Below, one piece after another: positions 27,639-37,164 of a stretch of DNA of 64,000 nucleotides. Positions within the stretch are counted from its first letter, which is position 1, and every line of letters starts with the position of its first letter. The notes below the pieces were generated by a model. It did no database searches. It was not told the DNA's origin and saw only the letters and a program-made list of their open reading frames with translations. This DNA is from JAMLHH01 sp964653095. Its GTDB lineage: Bacteria > Bacteroidota > Bacteroidia > Chitinophagales > JADIYW01. Location: assembly GCA_964653095.1 (NCBI GenBank), contig CAZZEH010000019.1, forward strand, positions 1 through 64,000. Direction: 5' to 3'. The position numbers and the translations under genes are program-made.

Positions 27639-28915
27639 TTAATTTTTATCAGGTGATAATCTTTTTTCCCTTTTCTTGCGACAATATATTCTCCTGCAAT
27701 GACATCTTGATCTGAAATAGCATAGTCTTCCGATACTCTTTCCTGATTTATGGAGACGGCATTTGCTTTTAAGGCCCTTCTTACTTCACTTTTTGAATTA
27801 TAAACAGAAGTGTGTACAGATAGAAAGTCAACTATGGAAATGTTTTCAGTTAATGTGTTTTTGGAGACATGATGCGAAGGGACACCTTCAAAAATTTCAA
27901 GCAGAGTTTTATTATCCAGATTAATCAATGAGTCTTTTGTAGATTTCCCGAATAAAATTTCGGAGGCTTTTACAGCATTATCATAGTCTTCCTGAGAGTG
28001 TACCCGTATTGTCAAATCTTTTGCAATGGCTTTTTGAAGGGTTCTCAGGTGAGGAGTTTCCTGATGCTCGGCAATAAGTTTTTCGGTCTCTTCTTTTGTA
28101 AAAAAGCAGAATATTTTAATCCAGTTCTCAGCATCTTCATCCGCTGCGTTGAGCCAAAACTGATAAAATCGATATGGAGAAGTTCTGTTGGCATCCAGCC
28201 AAACATTCCCCTGTTCTGTTTTGCCGAATTTTGTACCGTCGGCTTTTTTAATTAGCGGAGATGTGACAGCAAAAGCTTCACCTCCGTCTATTTTTCTGAT
28301 TAACTCTGTACCTGTGGTAATATTTCCCCATTGATCGCTGCCACCCATCTGTACTTTTATTCCGTTATTTTTGAATAAGTGGTAGAAATCATATCCCTGT
28401 ATCAGCTGGTAGGAAAATTCGGTAAAGGAAATCCCCACATCACCTGTAAACCTTTGTTTCACAGAGTCTTTGGCCATCATATAGTTCACTGTGATATATT
28501 TCCCAATGTCTCTTATAAATCCAAGAAAAGTAAAATCCTTAAACCAGTCATAATTGTTGACCATTTCAGCCGGATTGTTTCCGGTTTCAAAGTTTAAAAA
28601 TTTACTCAGCTGTCTTTTTATTCCGTTTAAGTTTTTTTGAATATCCTCGGTAGTAAGAAGATTTCTTTCTTTGGATTTTCCTGAAGGGTCGCCAATCATT
28701 CCGGTGGCCCCGCCAACCAAAGCGACCGGTATGTGTCCGTGCCTCTGCAGGTGTACTAAAATTATAATCGGCACTAAACTTCCAATATGCAGGCTGTCTG
28801 CTGTAGGATCAAATCCAATATATGCTTTTACTTTTTCGCTTTTGAATAATTCTTTTACTCCCGGAGTCATATCCTGAATCAACCCCCGCCATTCCAATTC
28901 CTCAATAAAGTCCAC
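27635..28915 (-). CDS. tyrS: Tyrosyl-tRNA synthetase
   Basis: A 426-residue class Ic aminoacyl-tRNA synthetase. Motifs are FDPTADSLHIGSLVPI with HIGS at 43-46 (HIGH motif), tyrosine-binding YDFYHLFKNNG and MGGSDQWGNITTG, and KFGKTEQGN (KMSKS equivalent). The C-terminal S4-like RNA-binding domain is about 355-426 (SKSEVRRALKANAVSINQERV). The start is GTG at 28915; no in-frame ATG lies upstream, and a promoter element 20 bases above supports this short-leader start. Confidence 0.97.
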   Translation of the reverse strand: MDFIEELEWRGLIQDMTPGVKELFKSEKVKAYIGFDPTADSLHIGSLVPIIILVHLQRHGHIPVALVGGATGMIGDPSGKSKERNLLTTEDIQKNLNGIKRQLSKFLNFETGNNPAEMVNNYDWFKDFTFLGFIRDIGKYITVNYMMAKDSVKQRFTGDVGISFTEFSYQLIQGYDFYHLFKNNGIKVQMGGSDQWGNITTGTELIRKIDGGEAFAVTSPLIKKADGTKFGKTEQGNVWLDANRTSPYRFYQFWLNAADEDAENWIKIFCFFTKEETEKLIAEHQETPHLRTLQKAIAKDLTIRVHSQEDYDNAVKASEILFGKSTKDSLINLDNKTLLEIFEGVPSHHVSKNTLTENISIVDFLSVHTSVYNSKSEVRRALKANAVSINQERVSEDYAISDQDVIAGEYIVARKGKKDYHLIKIN

Positions 28916-28934
28916 GATTTGATTTTTTACAGTG

Positions 28935-28942
28935 CAAAAATA
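28935..28942 (-). promoter_or_regulatory. tyrS: Bacteroidota -7 promoter element of tyrS
   Basis: The minus strand reads TATTTTTG (TAnnTTTG), 19 bases above the GTG start. No -33 TTTG is evident. Confidence 0.4.
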
Positions 28943-29095
28943 TAATCTATTATATAGTTTAGCGTTCTTTTTTAGAATTAACTTTTACTAAGATGCTTTA
29001 AAATATAAACAGGATTATGAATTTTACATTAACTTGTGGAAAATAAATGGATAATTAAAATCCTAAACGAAGAATTAAAACTTTTAAAATAACTT

Positions 29096-30178
29096 ATGCA
29101 CAAAAGTAGCAGATTATTTTTCTTGCCATTTCTCCTTTTGGCTTTTTCTGTCAGTGCACAACCGGCCAAATACAGTAATGCATTTATGGATTTAGGTGTG
29201 GGTGCTCAAAATCTTGCTTTAGGTAATTCGACGGTGGCGGGAGTATCAGATTTAAGTGCCGGATATTGGAATCCGGCAGGGCTGATTCATATTCAGGAAA
29301 CTGCACAGATAGGATTTATGCACTCCGAACATTTTGCCGGGATAGCCAAGTTTGATTGGCTGGGAGGGGCATTTTCTTTGGATAGCGGTAAACATGCCAT
29401 TGGGGTGAATATTGTACGATTTGCTGTAGATGACATCCCTTACACAATTGATTTGATTGAGCCGGACGGGACGATTAATTACGATAATCTGCGCTCATTT
29501 TCAGTAGGGGATTATGGATTTATGGTGTCTTATGCAAGAAAAATAAAGAAGAATCTTTCAGTTGGCGGTACCGCCAAAATAATTTACCATAAGGCAGGCT
29601 CCTTTGCCAAATCATTCGGATTTGGAATTGATGTGGGAGCCCAGTATCAGCTCAAAGATTTTAAGTTTGGAGTGAATATAAGAGATATTACAACTACATT
29701 TAATGCGTGGAGCTTTTCATTTTCCGACAGGGAGAAGCAAGTTTTTGAACTCACTGATAATGAAATCCCGAATAATTCTCTCGAAGTGACTTTGCCTAAG
29801 ATACTGATAGGTGCCGGATACTATAAAAAGTTCAATAAGTTTGAACTGAACACAGAGCTTGGTATTGATATTACTACGGATGGTAAAAGGAATGTACTCA
29901 TACCTTCCAAGCCGTTGAGTTTTGACCCTCATTTAGGATTGGAAATCGGTTTTGCTGAAATTGTCTATGTCAGAGGCGGTGTAAATAATATTCAAAAAGA
30001 ACTTGCAGAGAATAATAGAGACAGGAAAGTTACCGTGCAGCCAAATATAGGAGCAGGGCTGAGATTTAAAACAATAGCGGTGGATTACGCATTTACTGAT
30101 GTTGGAAGCAAAGAGACATCTACTTTTTCTCATGTAATTTCCGCAAGAATTGGATTTAACAAAAAGAAAGCGAATTAA
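29096..30178 (+). CDS. PorV/PorQ-family outer-membrane protein
   Basis: A 360-residue outer-membrane beta-barrel. A signal peptide (1-21, ending SVSAQ) is followed by the family hallmark FMDLGVGAQNLALGNSTVAG and YWNPAGLIHI, then regular amphipathic strands to the end. PorV is the T9SS shuttle that carries cargo from the translocon to the PorU sortase; PorQ is a related component. This copy is beside a C25 (PorU-like) gene, in the order PorV-like then C25. Its TAA overlaps the next ATG by one base (TAATG), indicating translational coupling. It may be a paralog rather than the core PorV. Confidence 0.8.
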   Translation: MHKSSRLFFLPFLLLAFSVSAQPAKYSNAFMDLGVGAQNLALGNSTVAGVSDLSAGYWNPAGLIHIQETAQIGFMHSEHFAGIAKFDWLGGAFSLDSGKHAIGVNIVRFAVDDIPYTIDLIEPDGTINYDNLRSFSVGDYGFMVSYARKIKKNLSVGGTAKIIYHKAGSFAKSFGFGIDVGAQYQLKDFKFGVNIRDITTTFNAWSFSFSDREKQVFELTDNEIPNNSLEVTLPKILIGAGYYKKFNKFELNTELGIDITTDGKRNVLIPSKPLSFDPHLGLEIGFAEIVYVRGGVNNIQKELAENNRDRKVTVQPNIGAGLRFKTIAVDYAFTDVGSKETSTFSHVISARIGFNKKKAN

Positions 30179-33100
30179 TGAGAAGGTATTTATTTTTGAT
30201 TTTTGGTTTTCTTATACTTGTTCCATCGGTTAAGGCCGAAACATACGGCAATGAATGGATTGATTCTGATTTGGAATATTACAGATTTAAAATTGCAAAA
30301 GAGGGATTATACCGAATTTACAAGAATACACTAATCAATGCCGGTATTCGGGAAGGTGCTATTATAGGCAAAGATGTAAAACTAATTGTAAGCGGTGAAG
30401 AAAAACCTGTTTACGTGTCAACTGCCGATAAATTTGAAGAAGACGATTACATAGAATTCTTTGGGCGAGGTAATGATGGCTCTTTAGATCGCCAATTATA
30501 TATTGTACCGGAATATCAGCCTAACAGACATATCAGCCTTTTTACCGATTCTGCTGTATATTATCTTGCTTTTAAGCCTGATGCGGAACATAAAAGATAT
30601 GTTCAGGTTGAAAATGTGTTGGAAAACTTACCTCCCAAAGAAGAGTATTTTTATGAAAAAAGACTTTTGAATACTACAGTAGCATTCCGATCCGGAATGA
30701 ACCCTAATCAGTTGCTTAGTAATGTATTTAGTTCTGAATTTGATGTAGGGGAAGGATTTTCAACTAATGCTTTAGATGGTTTTTACAGTAATCCAAGAAG
30801 ATTTGGTGTTTTGCGCAACTACACTGGGGATGAAAGTTTAGTTTCTAAATTAAGAGGTTGTGTATTATACAGAGTCAATGCAAACCATCAGTTTAGAATT
30901 ACTTCGCAGGATTATGAATTAGGAAGGTTTTCATCCAATCAGGCAGGTATAATGGAGTTTGAAGTAGATGTCCCTTTTCATAGCCTTACCAACAATATTT
31001 TTTTTGAGGGGTTAAATGAAACAACCAGAATGGCAATATATTGGTCAGAGCTGGTTTTTCCGAGAGTTTATGACTTGTTTAATGGGAGAGAGATAGAGTT
31101 TGCGGTACATAAAAAGCGAAATGCTTATGTGGAAATAAACAGAGTAAGCCCGGCTAATAGTAGGAATACGGATGTTGTAGTTTATGATTTTAAAAATCTT
31201 CACAGGTATATTGGTGTTAGAGATGGAACTCTGACAAAATTCCATTTTATTGAAACAGTCAATGATAAAGACAGCCTGTATTTATGTGCTCAGGATTCTG
31301 TGAGCATAAATACAGTTGAAAAGTTAACCAAAGCTGCTTTTTCAGATTTGAGAACTGATGCTGACTATATCATTATTACGACAAAAGAGCTGACCAACAG
31401 TGATGATGGTGTCAATTATGTTAAAGAATATGCCGATTACAGAGAGTCAGAAAAGGGCGGAGCATTCAAAACAAGTGTGTACTACATTGATGAATTGGAA
31501 AATACTTTTTCATATGGAGTAAAAGGACATCCGGTATCGATAAGAAATGCTGTTAATTATCTGGTGGATAACGCAGATGAACAGCCTAAAATGTTATTTA
31601 TCATAGGAAAAGGTCTGAGCTATAACAAACACAGGAATACAGATATAACTTTTGTTCCGACATTTGGTCATCCGGCTTCAGACAATCTGTTAGCAGCGCG
31701 CAACAATGAAGTTCTCTATCCTCAGGTCGGAGTAGGAAGACTTTCTGCCAGATCATCTCAAGACATAAAAATCTATTTAGACAAGGTTAAATTGTATGAA
31801 GAAGCTCAACAGTCTAATACGAAAGAAGATCAGACTTTGGAAAATAAAGAATGGATGAAATCAATACTTCATCTTGGAGGCGGTAACTTTTTGGATGAAC
31901 AGACTGCGTTTGCGAGATATTTGGAAAGTTATAGAAGGATAATCGAAGGACCCCATTTTGGAGGTAATGTACATAGTGTGTATAAAAACTCATCCGACCC
32001 TGTACAAGTTGCCCAATCCGCTATTATTGATTCTATGATCGTACACGGAACTTCGCTCATTACGTTTTTTGGACATTCATCTACGTCCACCGTCGATTTT
32101 GATATAGAACCGGAAAACTTTAGAAACCCGAAAGGTAAATATCCTTTAATGCTGACAAACGGATGTTTTGTAGGCGATATATTTGAGAATTATACTTCAT
32201 ATAGTGAGAGGTTTGTAATAGCACCTGATCGGGCAATTGGCTATGTCGCCCCTATGACTTATGCGATAGCTTATTCCTTGAATCAGTATGCTAATAATTT
32301 CTATAACCGCGTGGGTGTGGTAGATTATGCGAAGCCCATAGGAACCATACTTAAAAATACGGCTATAGATGTATTAGGGAGTGATTTGGAGTCCGACAGA
32401 TTTTTGGGCCAGCAAATGATTTATCATGGAGATCCGGCAATAAAACTGAATTCATTTGATAAGCCGGATTACATTATTACAGAAAATCAAATATCGATTA
32501 ATCCTGAAATTGTAAATGCCAGCGTAGATACTTTCCAAATTGTAATCAACCATAAAAACATTGGGAAAGCTATTGATACCACATATAAGGTTTTTATAGA
32601 GAGAAGTCTGCCAAACGGTGAAATAGAAGTCTATGAGCAAAGAGTAAAAGCTCCTTTATATTCTGATGAAGTCATTGTGTCAATCCCTACTAATAATATC
32701 AACGGTCTGGGTGAGAATAGTTTCTACATTAAAATTGATTCAGACGATGAAATAGATGAGCTGTCAGAAGATAATAATGAGGTAAAAATAACTTATTACT
32801 TTACTATAGATGACTTGATACCTGTCAGTCCTGCTGAATTTGGTATCGTAAATGAGCCGGATGTGGAGTTACTGTATTCTACTGCGAATCCGCTTATAAG
32901 TTCACGACGATATCTGGTTCAAATAGATACCACTGAATTTTTTAACAGCCCGATTTTGCAGGCGGAATCATTAACAGAAGCCGGCGGAGTTGTCAGATGG
33001 AAGCCGACAATTCCCCTCATAAATAATCAGGTGTACTACTGGAGGGGAAGTATGGATACTATATATGATAATAGAGCCAGCTGGAATAAAAGCTCATTTC

Positions 33101-35148
33101 TGTATAACAGCAGTTTGTCCGAAGGATGGAATCAATCTCATTACTTCCAATTTATCCCGGATGTGTATGATAATATGACGTTAAAAACGGACCGAAAATT
33201 TAGTTTTATAGATCACATACGCTCCATCAAAGTTTTGACAGGTACGGATGCAGTCGGCTATAATGATCGTGTACTTTTTGCAGATAATAATCTGATTGCA
33301 AGAAACTCATTTGCCAGAGCTGGGTTTCATTTTTATGTACTTGATACTAAGACTGGAGTACCAATGTCCACTTATATGATTGGGAATACGGGCTATGGGG
33401 AATACGGCAATATAATTGTCACTCTTCTTACAGATGTGAAAATTATTGAATTTGAAACGGTTACTCAAAAAGGTCGCTATGCCTGCTACAATTTCTTGAA
33501 AAATATAATTCCCGATCAGGCGATTGTTTGTGGTTACAGTTCACAGAATCCTTTTTATTCACTGTGGGCAGCTGATGATTCTTCAGCTTTCAATGGCGAA
33601 ACGCTTTTTGACGCATTTGAATATATTGGAGTTTCTGAAATTCGAAATATACAGGAAATGAATCCTTTCGTGTTTTTTACACAAAAAGGAAATCCTTTTT
33701 TTGAAACACAACAGATAACTGTGGACAGATCTGAAAAATTGGAAGTGGAATTCTTTTATAACGGTACTGCCAATAAAGGAAGAATAAATTCGCCGTTGAT
33801 AGGACCTGCTCTTAAATGGAATACGATAGATTATAATTGGGAATCCCTGGATAATCCGGTAACAGATGAAGTAGAGTATAATCTTTATGGTTTTTCTTCG
33901 GAAGGAGTTAAAGAGAAATTGTATGAATCTCTGCCGAAAAATGCAGATATCTCATTCATAGACCCGGAACAATATCCTTATTTACAATTAGAATTTAAGG
34001 CAGAAGATGAAAAAAACTCTACATCGCCTCAATTAAACTATTGGAGAATAATTTATGAAGATATTCCGGAAGGAGCCGTTAATCCAAAACTGCATCTTAT
34101 TCATTCTGGCGATACAATTTCATACGGAAGCACATTTAGGGCTGAAGTCGCTTTTGAAAATATCACGGACATAGATATGGACAGTATATTGGTTAAATAC
34201 ACAGTGAAGGATGCAGGTAATAACACGTATGTATTTTATAAAAGATATGCCCCTCTGCCGGGCAATGAATATTTGGTCATAGATTTTGAATATACTTTTA
34301 ATAAACCATCACATCAGGGAGTCAATACAATCATATTTGAGGTGAACCCGGATGATGATCAAAGGGAGAAATATCACTTTAATAACTTTGCATTTTTTAC
34401 CGTTACTTTGGAGAAAGATATACTGAATCCTTTGCTTGACGTTACATTTGACGGTCGTCATATTACAGACGGAGAAATAGTCTCACCAAGTCCGGAAATC
34501 TTAATCAGACTGAAAGATGAAAATAAATATCTGGCTTTAAATGATTCTCTGGCTTTTAAAATTTTTCTTAAAAATCCGGGAGAAACTAAACCTGTACAAT
34601 TAGAACCAGGCTCAAATGAGTTTACTTTTATCCCGGCTGATGAGTCTAAACTGGAAACTTTAAATGAGGCTAAGTTATTTTATAAGCCTGAATTTTTGGA
34701 AGACGGTCTTTATGAACTTAGGATTCAGGCAGCAGACAGAAGTCTAAACGATGCAGGTAAAAATGAATACAGAGTGCAGTTTCAAATTGATACCAGACCA
34801 GCTATCTCTAATATTCTTAATTATCCGAATCCGTTTTCGACCTCTACCCAGTTTATATTTACACTCACCGGGGTGGAGGTGCCGACTGACCTTAAAATAC
34901 AGATTATGACTATTACAGGCAAGGTCGTTAAGGAAATCACTGCAGAAGAATTGGGTTATATTCATATTGGCGAAAACAGGACCGCTTACAAATGGGACGG
35001 AACAGATATGTACGGAGATAAGCTGGCCAATGGATTGTATCTCTATCGGGTCACAGCAAGACAAAACGGCAAGAAAATGGATATGATTGAGAGCTCAATG
35101 GACAAATATTTTAAGAAAGGATTTGGCAAAATGTATATTGTGAGATAA
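30178..35148 (+). CDS. Giant C25 (gingipain/PorU-like) cysteine peptidase with T9SS C-terminal domain
   Basis: A 1656-residue exported protein. A signal peptide (1-20) leads into a beta-rich N-terminal region. The C25 caspase-like domain lies at about 370-770, with the catalytic pair His633 in FFGHSSTS and Cys663 in LTNGCFVGD, 30 residues apart as in gingipains. A CARDB-like module follows (about 775-880), another near 1300-1420, and a FlgD-like / type A sorting domain at the end (ILNYPNPFSTSTQFIF, WDGTDMYGDKLANGLYLYRV). It is longer than typical PorU sortases (about 1100-1300). It could be the T9SS sortase itself or a secreted peptidase paralog; coupling to a PorV-like gene favours a T9SS-linked role. 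Confidence 0.82.
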   Translation: MRRYLFLIFGFLILVPSVKAETYGNEWIDSDLEYYRFKIAKEGLYRIYKNTLINAGIREGAIIGKDVKLIVSGEEKPVYVSTADKFEEDDYIEFFGRGNDGSLDRQLYIVPEYQPNRHISLFTDSAVYYLAFKPDAEHKRYVQVENVLENLPPKEEYFYEKRLLNTTVAFRSGMNPNQLLSNVFSSEFDVGEGFSTNALDGFYSNPRRFGVLRNYTGDESLVSKLRGCVLYRVNANHQFRITSQDYELGRFSSNQAGIMEFEVDVPFHSLTNNIFFEGLNETTRMAIYWSELVFPRVYDLFNGREIEFAVHKKRNAYVEINRVSPANSRNTDVVVYDFKNLHRYIGVRDGTLTKFHFIETVNDKDSLYLCAQDSVSINTVEKLTKAAFSDLRTDADYIIITTKELTNSDDGVNYVKEYADYRESEKGGAFKTSVYYIDELENTFSYGVKGHPVSIRNAVNYLVDNADEQPKMLFIIGKGLSYNKHRNTDITFVPTFGHPASDNLLAARNNEVLYPQVGVGRLSARSSQDIKIYLDKVKLYEEAQQSNTKEDQTLENKEWMKSILHLGGGNFLDEQTAFARYLESYRRIIEGPHFGGNVHSVYKNSSDPVQVAQSAIIDSMIVHGTSLITFFGHSSTSTVDFDIEPENFRNPKGKYPLMLTNGCFVGDIFENYTSYSERFVIAPDRAIGYVAPMTYAIAYSLNQYANNFYNRVGVVDYAKPIGTILKNTAIDVLGSDLESDRFLGQQMIYHGDPAIKLNSFDKPDYIITENQISINPEIVNASVDTFQIVINHKNIGKAIDTTYKVFIERSLPNGEIEVYEQRVKAPLYSDEVIVSIPTNNINGLGENSFYIKIDSDDEIDELSEDNNEVKITYYFTIDDLIPVSPAEFGIVNEPDVELLYSTANPLISSRRYLVQIDTTEFFNSPILQAESLTEAGGVVRWKPTIPLINNQVYYWRGSMDTIYDNRASWNKSSFLYNSSLSEGWNQSHYFQFIPDVYDNMTLKTDRKFSFIDHIRSIKVLTGTDAVGYNDRVLFADNNLIARNSFARAGFHFYVLDTKTGVPMSTYMIGNTGYGEYGNIIVTLLTDVKIIEFETVTQKGRYACYNFLKNIIPDQAIVCGYSSQNPFYSLWAADDSSAFNGETLFDAFEYIGVSEIRNIQEMNPFVFFTQKGNPFFETQQITVDRSEKLEVEFFYNGTANKGRINSPLIGPALKWNTIDYNWESLDNPVTDEVEYNLYGFSSEGVKEKLYESLPKNADISFIDPEQYPYLQLEFKAEDEKNSTSPQLNYWRIIYEDIPEGAVNPKLHLIHSGDTISYGSTFRAEVAFENITDIDMDSILVKYTVKDAGNNTYVFYKRYAPLPGNEYLVIDFEYTFNKPSHQGVNTIIFEVNPDDDQREKYHFNNFAFFTVTLEKDILNPLLDVTFDGRHITDGEIVSPSPEILIRLKDENKYLALNDSLAFKIFLKNPGETKPVQLEPGSNEFTFIPADESKLETLNEAKLFYKPEFLEDGLYELRIQAADRSLNDAGKNEYRVQFQIDTRPAISNILNYPNPFSTSTQFIFTLTGVEVPTDLKIQIMTITGKVVKEITAEELGYIHIGENRTAYKWDGTDMYGDKLANGLYLYRVTARQNGKKMDMIESSMDKYFKKGFGKMYIVR

Positions 35149-35178
35149 CCTGTCTAATCTTAAAATAAGATTTATCTC
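35142..35178. terminator. Possible bidirectional hairpin between C25 gene and Rrf2 gene
   Basis: Two nested inverted repeats, GAGATAA/TTATCTC outside and AATCTTA/TAAGATT inside, start within the last codons of the C25 gene. The stem is AT-rich, so terminator strength is doubtful. It lies between convergent genes. Confidence 0.35.
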
Positions 35179-35270
35179 AGTATTAATTTCTTTTGAATTA
35201 AATCATGCGGTTAGGTTTTCGACAGGATAATTTCTGTCAGTAAGCCGGCAAGATGGTCAAAAACAGAGCA

Positions 35271-35696
35271 TTAGATTTTTAGCAGATATTCTTTAGACTT
35301 AGCTAAATCGTCAATGGATTTGTTTTTAAACATGTCCAGCAGGTCTTTCTTTATATGCTTATAAACATGATGCATGGAGCATGGACTTTGTTCACCGCAG
35401 TATGCAAATCCGAGTACACAGTTTTCGATAATATGGCTTTCGCCCATAATTTCTATTACGGTATAAATAGATTTTTGCTTGTCCTCTTCGTTTATATAAA
35501 AGCCGCCGGAAGGTCCCGGAGTGGATTGAATCAGTCTTTTGTCTTTAGTCAGATGTTGCAGAATTTTTGCAGTAAAAGACCTTGGAGCACCAATCCCGTA
35601 TGCAATATCATTAATACTGACTTTCTTTTTATCAGAAGACATTCGGGCTATATAGATTGTCGCTCTTAAAGCATATTCAGTAGATTTTGAAAACAT
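35271..35696 (-). CDS. Rrf2-family regulator, NsrR-like
   Basis: A 141-residue transcription factor. It has an N-terminal winged helix (about 1-65: TEYALRATIYIA, DIAYGIGAPRSFTAKILQHL, STPGPSGGFYI) and a cysteine triad at Cys93, Cys100 and Cys106 (C-x6-C-x5-C), close to the spacing of NsrR, where it holds a nitric-oxide-sensitive Fe-S cluster. It is last in the five-gene nirK run, 20 bases after the SCO gene, suggesting it senses NO or nitrite-derived stress and controls its own operon. The NO-sensing role is inferred from triad and context; an IscR-type role is less likely here. Confidence 0.85.
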   Translation of the reverse strand: MFSKSTEYALRATIYIARMSSDKKKVSINDIAYGIGAPRSFTAKILQHLTKDKRLIQSTPGPSGGFYINEEDKQKSIYTVIEIMGESHIIENCVLGFAYCGEQSPCSMHHVYKHIKKDLLDMFKNKSIDDLAKSKEYLLKI

Positions 35697-35716
35697 AACG
35701 ACACCAATTTATATGG

Positions 35717-36298
35717 TTATGAATTCTTCACAGTTTCATTGACTTTGTCTGCTACTTTTTTTGAATTAATCCCGGTGCCTTCTTCCTGTAAAATCAATTC
35801 ACCGTCAGGATTAAATATAGATATTATATTGGAATGTGAGAAATCAATCGGTGAAATTTTCTTATATTTCATGGAGAGTACGTTTGCCAGTTCCTGCGTG
35901 GCGGCATTATTGCTTCTGAGCATAATCCAGTGAGGATCTGTCAGGCCTCTGACTTCTGCAAATTCTTTTAAGACCTCAGGGGTGTCAATTTCCGGGTCAA
36001 TGGTAATAAGTACCAAGGATGTTTTATTCAGATACTTTTTGTTTATCTGCTTTTCTATTTTTTGCATATCTGCCACTAAAATTGGGCAGGCGACCTGGCA
36101 GGAGGTGTATATCATCACTACTACAAGTGTTTTGCCTCTAAGGTCATTTAGTTTTAAATCTTCACCATTTTGATTCTGCCAGTCTGAACTCAAATGAAAT
36201 ATAGAGTCTGATGGTAGTTCGTTCAGGTCTTTTGTGCTTTTGTTTTTGCAGGAAAAAAGCAGAAAGGAGGCGACTAAAAAAAGCAGCAAATGTTTCAT
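35717..36298 (-). CDS. SCO1/SenC-family copper chaperone lipoprotein
   Basis: A 193-residue thioredoxin-fold lipoprotein. Lipobox LLFSC puts the lipidated Cys at 17. The copper-binding set is Cys67 and Cys71 (TSCQVACP) with His155 (FSHSN), complete for SCO proteins, which deliver copper to or reduce cysteines of respiratory copper centres. In this operon the most likely client is the copper nitrite reductase two genes upstream, and perhaps the azurin. It sits 10 bases after the SUMF-fold gene and 20 bases before the Rrf2 gene. Confidence 0.92.
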   Translation of the reverse strand: MKHLLLFLVASFLLFSCKNKSTKDLNELPSDSIFHLSSDWQNQNGEDLKLNDLRGKTLVVVMIYTSCQVACPILVADMQKIEKQINKKYLNKTSLVLITIDPEIDTPEVLKEFAEVRGLTDPHWIMLRSNNAATQELANVLSMKYKKISPIDFSHSNIISIFNPDGELILQEEGTGINSKKVADKVNETVKNS

Positions 36299-36308
36299 TG
36301 TGTGTTTA

Positions 36309-37154
36309 TTATTCGTTTATATAATCTGTAGCGCATCTGAATCCAAGATTCCCGATGGCATAATGAGCTTTGAGAGATACCCGCATACCGAAACGCATAA
36401 ATGCGGCATAGTTCATGACATCAGTCGAGCTGGTCGCTCCTCCTGCGCACACGAGGTTTTTATCACCATAATCGCCGGTTCTGGAATCACCGGTTACAAG
36501 GACTGAATTAAAATCATCGGTCCATTCCCAAATCAAATCAAACATATTATAAACACCCCAAAAGTTTGGTGGACTTTGTTTGACGGGATTAAACTGTCTG
36601 TTTTTGATTAAGTAGAGGTTCAGAATTTTATTTCTGTATGTTTTTTTGTCTCTTGCATCTGCATTTTCTTCGTCCGCTCTCGCCGCAAACTCCCATTCAT
36701 CCAAAGTGGGAAGACGTTTACCGGCCGCTGTGGCATACGCTTTGGCTGCAAACCATGAGACATGTACTATCGGAGCATCCGGATGACTACCTTCGGGCAA
36801 TTCTGTATCGGACTTCCAGTATTTAAGATAAGAGCTGTCGGCATATATTCTTTTGACACTGGAACGCTGCCATTGCGGATTCTTTAACACAAAATCCAAA
36901 AATTCCTGATTGGTCACCGGCTTCTCGTCAATCAGATAAGGTGCTACATATACCAAAGAGTCATCTGCACTGTAAAACGGAAGATAATATCCGCCGTCCA
37001 CTTTTACCATTTTTACGTCAGGATTGATCGAAACGGACTCGCTGTACTCCCGGGTACTGTGCGACAAAGAAGCGGACTCCTGCTTATCACAGGAGCCGCC
37101 ACCAATTGCAAATACATATAGAATGAAAAATATATGAGCAATTCTTTTCTTCAT
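36309..37154 (-). CDS. SUMF1/FGE-fold lipoprotein lacking the catalytic cysteine pair
   Basis: A 281-residue exported protein, with a probable lipoprotein signal ending GGGSC (Cys22, a weak lipobox). The formylglycine-generating-enzyme fold is clear from YLIDEKPVTNQEFLDFV, PIVHVSWFAAKAYATAAG, KRLPTLDEWEFAARA and the family ending NLGFRCA. Formylglycine-generating enzymes have a Cys-x4-Cys pair after GGS; here the corresponding stretch after CAGGATS has no cysteines, so that chemistry is unlikely. A structural or accessory role for nitrite reductase is inferred from its place directly after nirK (10-base gap). ATG at 37154 is preferred over a longer start inside nirK. Confidence 0.85.
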   Translation of the reverse strand: MKKRIAHIFFILYVFAIGGGSCDKQESASLSHSTREYSESVSINPDVKMVKVDGGYYLPFYSADDSLVYVAPYLIDEKPVTNQEFLDFVLKNPQWQRSSVKRIYADSSYLKYWKSDTELPEGSHPDAPIVHVSWFAAKAYATAAGKRLPTLDEWEFAARADEENADARDKKTYRNKILNLYLIKNRQFNPVKQSPPNFWGVYNMFDLIWEWTDDFNSVLVTGDSRTGDYGDKNLVCAGGATSSTDVMNYAAFMRFGMRVSLKAHYAIGNLGFRCATDYINE

Positions 37155-37164
37155 CTCTTTTAAA

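Noticed and set aside
36309..37154. Calling the SUMF-fold protein a formylglycine-generating enzyme
   Set aside because: The catalytic cysteine pair is not present at the expected place, and no sulfatase gene is nearby.
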